From an uncultured Bacteroidota bacterium (lineage in GTDB: Bacteria > Bacteroidota > Bacteroidia > Flavobacteriales > Flavobacteriaceae): a stretch of DNA of 47,723 nt. Under the pieces are notes generated by a model. That model saw nothing but the letters and a program-made list of their open reading frames with translations. It searched no databases and was not told the origin of the DNA. This document shows positions 43,950 through 47,723 of the stretch, piece after piece (within the stretch, counting starts at the first letter, position 1; each line of letters begins with the position of its first letter). The DNA is taken from contig CACKBZ010000007.1 of the NCBI GenBank assembly GCA_902598525.1, positions 1 through 47,723 on the forward strand, read 5' to 3'. The translations under genes were made by a program, and so were the position numbers.

Positions 43950-46760
43950 GTGAAATATAATTTTCTAGAAATAGAAAAAAAATGGCAAAAATATTGGAGG
44001 GATAATAAAACTTTTAAAGTTGGTATATCAAAAAAGCCAAAGTTTTATGTATTAGATATGTTCCCATACCCCTCTGGTGCTGGTCTTCACGTTGGTCATC
44101 CTCTGGGATATATAGCGAGTGACATTGTTTCAAGGTATAAGAGACACAAAGGATTTAATGTATTACATCCACAAGGATATGATTCATTTGGATTACCAGC
44201 TGAACAGTATGCAATTAAAACTGGTCAACATCCAAAAAAGACAACCCAAGAAAATATTGAAATGTATAGGATACAGCTTGATAGAATTGGCTTTTCATTT
44301 GACTGGTCTAGAGAAATTAGAACTTCTGATCCTGAGTATTATAAATGGACGCAGTGGATATTTATAAAAATGTTCAATTCATATTATTGTCATATTGATA
44401 ACAAGGCCAAAGAAATTAATGAATTGATTAAATCTTTTGAAAAAAATGGAGATAAGCAATACAAAGATTATTTAGATAATCTTGGGTATTCATTTTCTAG
44501 AAATGAATGGAAAAACTTTAATGAAAAAATTAAGTCAGATATACTTATGGACTTTAGACTTGCATATATAACAGAAGGTGAAGTTAATTGGTGTGAGGAG
44601 CTAGGGACAGTGCTAGCAAATGATGAAATAGTAAACGGAGTAAGTGAAAGAGGTGGATATCCTGTCTCCAAAAAAAGGGTAAAACATTGGTGTTTAAGAA
44701 TAAGTAAATATTCAGATCGACTTTTAGAGGATTTAAATAAAATTGATTGGCCAGAGCCATTAAAAGAAATGCAAAGAAACTGGATTGGAAAATCAAAAGG
44801 GGTATCATTAACTTTTGAGGTTGAAAATTCTAAAAATAAAATTGAAGTTTTTACAACTAGACCAGACACAATATTTGGTGTTTCTTTTTTAACTGTTGCC
44901 CCTGAATATTCTGATCTAAATGAAATAATTAATGCTGATAATAGAGTATCCATAGAAAATTATATTAAAAAAGTATCTATTAAATCAGAAAGGGATAGGC
45001 TAGCAGATGTTAAAATAATGTCTGGTGTATTTTCTGGATCATATGCAATCCATCCTTTCTCAGGAAAAAAAATTCCTATTTGGATTTCTGATTATGTTCT
45101 TGGAAGTTATGGAACTGGTGCTGTAATGGGAGTTCCTGCTGGTGATCAAAGAGACTTTGAATTTGCAAAAAAATTTAATTTGGAGATCCCCAATATTTTT
45201 GAGAAAATAAATATTACTGAATCAGCTTTTTCAGATAAAACAGGTTTTAAATTAATTAACTCAGAATTTTTAGATGGATATGATTTTAATAGTGCACTAA
45301 ATAAAATAATTACTAAAATTGAAGAAAATAAAATTGGTAAATCTAAAATTCAATATAAGCTTAGAGATGCAATTTTTAGTAGACAAAGATATTGGGGAGA
45401 ACCAATACCTATTTATTATAAAAATGATTTACCAGTCCATATTGACGAAAAATATCTTCCATTAAGACTACCTAAAGTAGATAACTTTTTGCCTACAAAA
45501 AATGGTGACTCACCACTTGGGAATTCTGAAAAATGGGCTTGGGATGAAAAAAATAAAAAAGTAACTACAAATAATAAAATTGATAATCAATCTATTTTTC
45601 CAATTGAATTAAATACAATGCCTGGATGGGCAGGAAGCTCTTGGTATTTTTACAGGTATATGGATCCAAATAATCATAAAAATATTATATCAGAAAAGTC
45701 ACAATCTTATTGGTCAGATGTTGATATGTATTTTGGAGGAAGTGAGCACGCAACTGGTCATTTACTTTATTCAAGATTTTATCAAAAGTTTTTATTTGAT
45801 CTAGGTATACTTAATAGAGATGAGTATGCAAAAAAACTGATAAATCAAGGAATGATTCTTGGAAACTCTGCTTTTATTTATAGAAAAAAAGGAACCTCAG
45901 AATATTTATCAAAAAATCTAATAGATAAAGTTAAAGTTGAAAAAATTAGAATAGATATTAAATATCTAATTGGAGAAAATGAAGTTGATATTGACCTATT
46001 GAAATATGATGACAAAGATTTTAATAAATCAGTTTTCCACTTTGATAATGGAAAGTTTCAATGTATTAGAGAGTTAGAAAAAATGTCTAAATCTAAATTT
46101 AATGTAGTCAATCCTGATGAAATTTGTGATTATTATGGGGCTGATACATTGAGGATGTACGAAATGTTTTTAGGGCCTATTGAGCAGTCTAAGCCATGGG
46201 ATACGAGAGGTATTTCAGGTGTTCACTCATTCTTAAAAAAGTTTTGGAATTTATTTTTTACAGAGGGTAAGCTAAATATAGTTGAAGATGAACCATCATC
46301 GGAATCATTGAAGTCTTTACATAAAACAATAAAAAAAGTAACCGAAGATATTGAAAAGTTAAGTTTAAACACCTGTATAAGTTCTTTCATGATATGTATT
46401 AATGAGCTTAGTTCATTAAAATGTAATAATATAAATATTCTATCTCCACTAATTATTTTAATTTCACCATTTGCACCACATTTTGCTGAAGAGCTATGGT
46501 TCCAAATTGGAAATAAAAAATCAATTATTGATGAAGCTTATCCAATGTATGATAATAAATATTTAATTGAATCTGATAAAAATTATCCAGTTTCGTTTAA
46601 CGGAAAGACTAAGTTTACTATTAGTTTATCATTAGACTTAAATGTAGAAGATATTAAAAAAGCTGTTCTATCAAACGAAAAGACAATATTAATTTTGAAT
46701 AATAAAAAACCTAAAAAAGTAATTGTTGTTCATGGCAAAATAATAAATATAGTTGTATGA
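43950..46760 (+). CDS. leuS: Leucyl-tRNA synthetase
   Basis: Class I aminoacyl-tRNA synthetase. The 936 residues carry the HIGH-type motif in PYPSGAGLHVGHPLGY, an editing (CP1) domain with TTRPDTIFGVSFLTVAPEY and YGTGAVMGVPAGDQRDFEFA, and KMSKS in EKMSKSKFNVVNPDEICDYY. Two insertions, after the N-terminal catalytic part (about 150-190) and before KMSKS (about 650-705), are typical of Bacteroidota LeuRS. The start is GTG at 43950; an in-frame TAA lies five codons upstream, so no earlier start exists. The SemiSWEET gene overlaps its stop by 4 bases. Confidence 0.97.
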   Translation: MKYNFLEIEKKWQKYWRDNKTFKVGISKKPKFYVLDMFPYPSGAGLHVGHPLGYIASDIVSRYKRHKGFNVLHPQGYDSFGLPAEQYAIKTGQHPKKTTQENIEMYRIQLDRIGFSFDWSREIRTSDPEYYKWTQWIFIKMFNSYYCHIDNKAKEINELIKSFEKNGDKQYKDYLDNLGYSFSRNEWKNFNEKIKSDILMDFRLAYITEGEVNWCEELGTVLANDEIVNGVSERGGYPVSKKRVKHWCLRISKYSDRLLEDLNKIDWPEPLKEMQRNWIGKSKGVSLTFEVENSKNKIEVFTTRPDTIFGVSFLTVAPEYSDLNEIINADNRVSIENYIKKVSIKSERDRLADVKIMSGVFSGSYAIHPFSGKKIPIWISDYVLGSYGTGAVMGVPAGDQRDFEFAKKFNLEIPNIFEKINITESAFSDKTGFKLINSEFLDGYDFNSALNKIITKIEENKIGKSKIQYKLRDAIFSRQRYWGEPIPIYYKNDLPVHIDEKYLPLRLPKVDNFLPTKNGDSPLGNSEKWAWDEKNKKVTTNNKIDNQSIFPIELNTMPGWAGSSWYFYRYMDPNNHKNIISEKSQSYWSDVDMYFGGSEHATGHLLYSRFYQKFLFDLGILNRDEYAKKLINQGMILGNSAFIYRKKGTSEYLSKNLIDKVKVEKIRIDIKYLIGENEVDIDLLKYDDKDFNKSVFHFDNGKFQCIRELEKMSKSKFNVVNPDEICDYYGADTLRMYEMFLGPIEQSKPWDTRGISGVHSFLKKFWNLFFTEGKLNIVEDEPSSESLKSLHKTIKKVTEDIEKLSLNTCISSFMICINELSSLKCNNINILSPLIILISPFAPHFAEELWFQIGNKKSIIDEAYPMYDNKYLIESDKNYPVSFNGKTKFTISLSLDLNVEDIKKAVLSNEKTILILNNKKPKKVIVVHGKIINIVV

Positions 46761-47017
46761 TAGATCCATTTCAGGAATCAATTGGATTATTAGCTGCAAT
46801 TCTTACAACTTCAGCATTTGTCCCTCAAGTTTATAAGTTATATAAAGAAAAAAATGCTCAAGGTGTCTCCCTTACAATGTATTTGATAATGTTTATAGGA
46901 GTCTTGCTTTGGTTATTGTATGGTATATTAATCGGAAGCATAGCAATAATTGTTGCGAATAGTGTAACAGCATTTCTTCAATTACTAGTTATTATTTTTA
47001 AGTTAAAAAATTCTTAA
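46757..47017 (+). CDS. SemiSWEET sugar transporter (PQ-loop family)
   Basis: An 86-residue half-transporter with three TM helices that works as a homodimer; SemiSWEETs move small sugars down their gradient across the inner membrane. The PQ motif is at 23-24 in AFVPQVYKLYKEKNAQGVSL. Trp52 in LLWLLYG and Asn68 in ANSVTAFLQL correspond to the conserved substrate-site residues. It overlaps leuS by 4 bases (ATGA), so it is translationally coupled to a synthetase gene, probably for expression level only. Confidence 0.92.
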   Translation: MIDPFQESIGLLAAILTTSAFVPQVYKLYKEKNAQGVSLTMYLIMFIGVLLWLLYGILIGSIAIIVANSVTAFLQLLVIIFKLKNS

Positions 47018-47063
47018 TTTTTTTTTCAATTAAATGGTTTGTATAATTTTATAAAAAAAATTT

Positions 47064-47723
47064 ATGTATTATTACGACACTTCATACTTTTTAATTTTAA
47101 TACCTGTCTTTGCATTAAGTGCATATGTTTCATATAAGCTTAAGTCAAAGTTTAAAAAATTCTCTCAACAAACACTATCAGCAAATTTATCTGGTAAAGA
47201 GATTGCTGAGAAAATGTTGCGTGATCATGGTATAAATGACGTCAGGGTTATCTCTGTTAATGGACAATTGACAGACCATTATAATCCTCAAAAAAAGACT
47301 GTGAATCTTAGTCAAAGTGTTTATAATCAAAGAAATGCAGCAGCAGCAGCAGTTGCTGCTCACGAGTGTGGTCACGCTGTTCAACACGCTAAGGGCTATG
47401 AATGGTTAAAAATGAGATCTATACTAGTTCCAATGGTTGGTGTTACATCAAATCTTGCAGTTTGGATATTATTCTTAGGGACTATTTTAATGACATCATC
47501 ACCTGTTTTAGGTGAGACTGTAGTTAGTATTGGAATTTTAGGATTTGCAAGTGGTACGCTTTTTAGTCTCATAACTCTTCCAGTTGAGTTTGATGCAAGT
47601 AGAAGGGCAATATATTGGCTTGAAAGAAAAAGAATTGTTAATCAAAGAGAATTAATTCAATCTAAAGAGGCTTTAAATTGGGCTGCAGGTACATATGTTG
47701 TAGCCGCCCTAGCATCTATCGCA
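47064..47723 (+). CDS. YugP-type zinc metallopeptidase (partial, C-terminus off window)
   Basis: Membrane zinc peptidase of the Zn_peptidase_2 family. The ATG at 47064 gives 220 codons before the right edge. An N-terminal TM (about 7-23, SYFLILIPVFALSAYVSY) precedes the catalytic motif HECGH at 100-104 within AAHECGHAVQHAKGYEW. Two further hydrophobic segments follow (about 120-150 and 155-175), and LPVEFDASRRA supplies the third zinc ligand region (Glu173-like) typical of the family. Role in protein quality control is plausible but unproven. Confidence 0.9.
   Translation, partial: MYYYDTSYFLILIPVFALSAYVSYKLKSKFKKFSQQTLSANLSGKEIAEKMLRDHGINDVRVISVNGQLTDHYNPQKKTVNLSQSVYNQRNAAAAAVAAHECGHAVQHAKGYEWLKMRSILVPMVGVTSNLAVWILFLGTILMTSSPVLGETVVSIGILGFASGTLFSLITLPVEFDASRRAIYWLERKRIVNQRELIQSKEALNWAAGTYVVAALASIA

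Noticed and set aside
47338-47360. GCAGCAGCAGCAG run as a microsatellite
   Set aside because: It encodes the alanine stretch before HECGH that is normal in this peptidase family.
1-47723. Search for CRISPR arrays, insertion sequences, phage genes, toxin-antitoxin pairs and restriction systems
   Set aside because: None seen; all intergenic gaps are short and no repeated spacers, transposases or integrases are present.

Overview
The window is a gene-dense, strongly AT-rich piece of a bacterial chromosome. Gene content and order point to a marine, streamlined member of the Bacteroidota, most likely Flavobacteriia. The signs are: rpsP with a long C-terminal tail; clpP-clpX beside a bacterial GH3 protein; the ftsX-DUF3098-truB run; exbB-[4-TM protein]-exbD-exbD-porT; LeuRS with Bacteroidota-type insertions; TAnnTTTG-type promoter boxes; and almost no Shine-Dalgarno sequences. 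No stretch longer than 300 bases lacks a gene. Seven gene pairs converge, and five of them overlap at their 3' ends. I see only one strong intrinsic terminator, after the tRNA pair.

Layout. 1-10.1 kb: rpsP (partial, leftward), clpP-clpX, GH3, a DUF2797 protein, an RluF-like pseudouridine synthase with a YhhQ-type queuosine-precursor transporter, folK, a SpoU/TrmH methyltransferase, and mutS followed by an overlapping single-domain Smr protein. 10.1-12.2 kb: a coiled-coil lipoprotein with a zincin motif, a one-TM protein of unknown function, then tRNA-Gly(GCC), tRNA-Leu(UAA) and a terminator. 12.3-18.1 kb: a secreted S9 peptidase of glutamyl-endopeptidase type; a leftward operon of LpxH-like phosphatase, glycosyltransferase, DinB/YfiT-like protein and OsmC; a 71-residue protein resembling half an AraC DNA-binding domain; and an SCP2 protein. 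18.2-23.4 kb: beta-oxidation genes fadN-fadA facing a umuC-umuD pair.

23.5-31.4 kb: the 2-oxoglutarate dehydrogenase genes sucA and sucB are split by about 4 kb carrying a GNAT acetyltransferase, an APC permease, a glycerol-1-phosphate-dehydrogenase-like enzyme and an opposing Tat-exported TIM-barrel protein. 31.4-37.9 kb: tatD, tRNA-Ser(GGA), fabH, a PqaA-family protein and the exbB/exbD/porT operon. 37.9-47.7 kb: leftward ftsX-DUF3098-truB-pyrH-frr-asnS-rpoN, then rightward leuS, a SemiSWEET and a partial YugP-type zinc metallopeptidase.

Most of the window is housekeeping. I found no defence system, CRISPR array, prophage or insertion sequence. The best candidate for an undescribed function is the GNAT-APC-G1PDH-like cassette inside the split sucA/sucB locus. 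Next are the mutS-Smr-lipoprotein-membrane protein chain and the half-AraC mini-protein. All family calls come from reading the translations; no database search was run.
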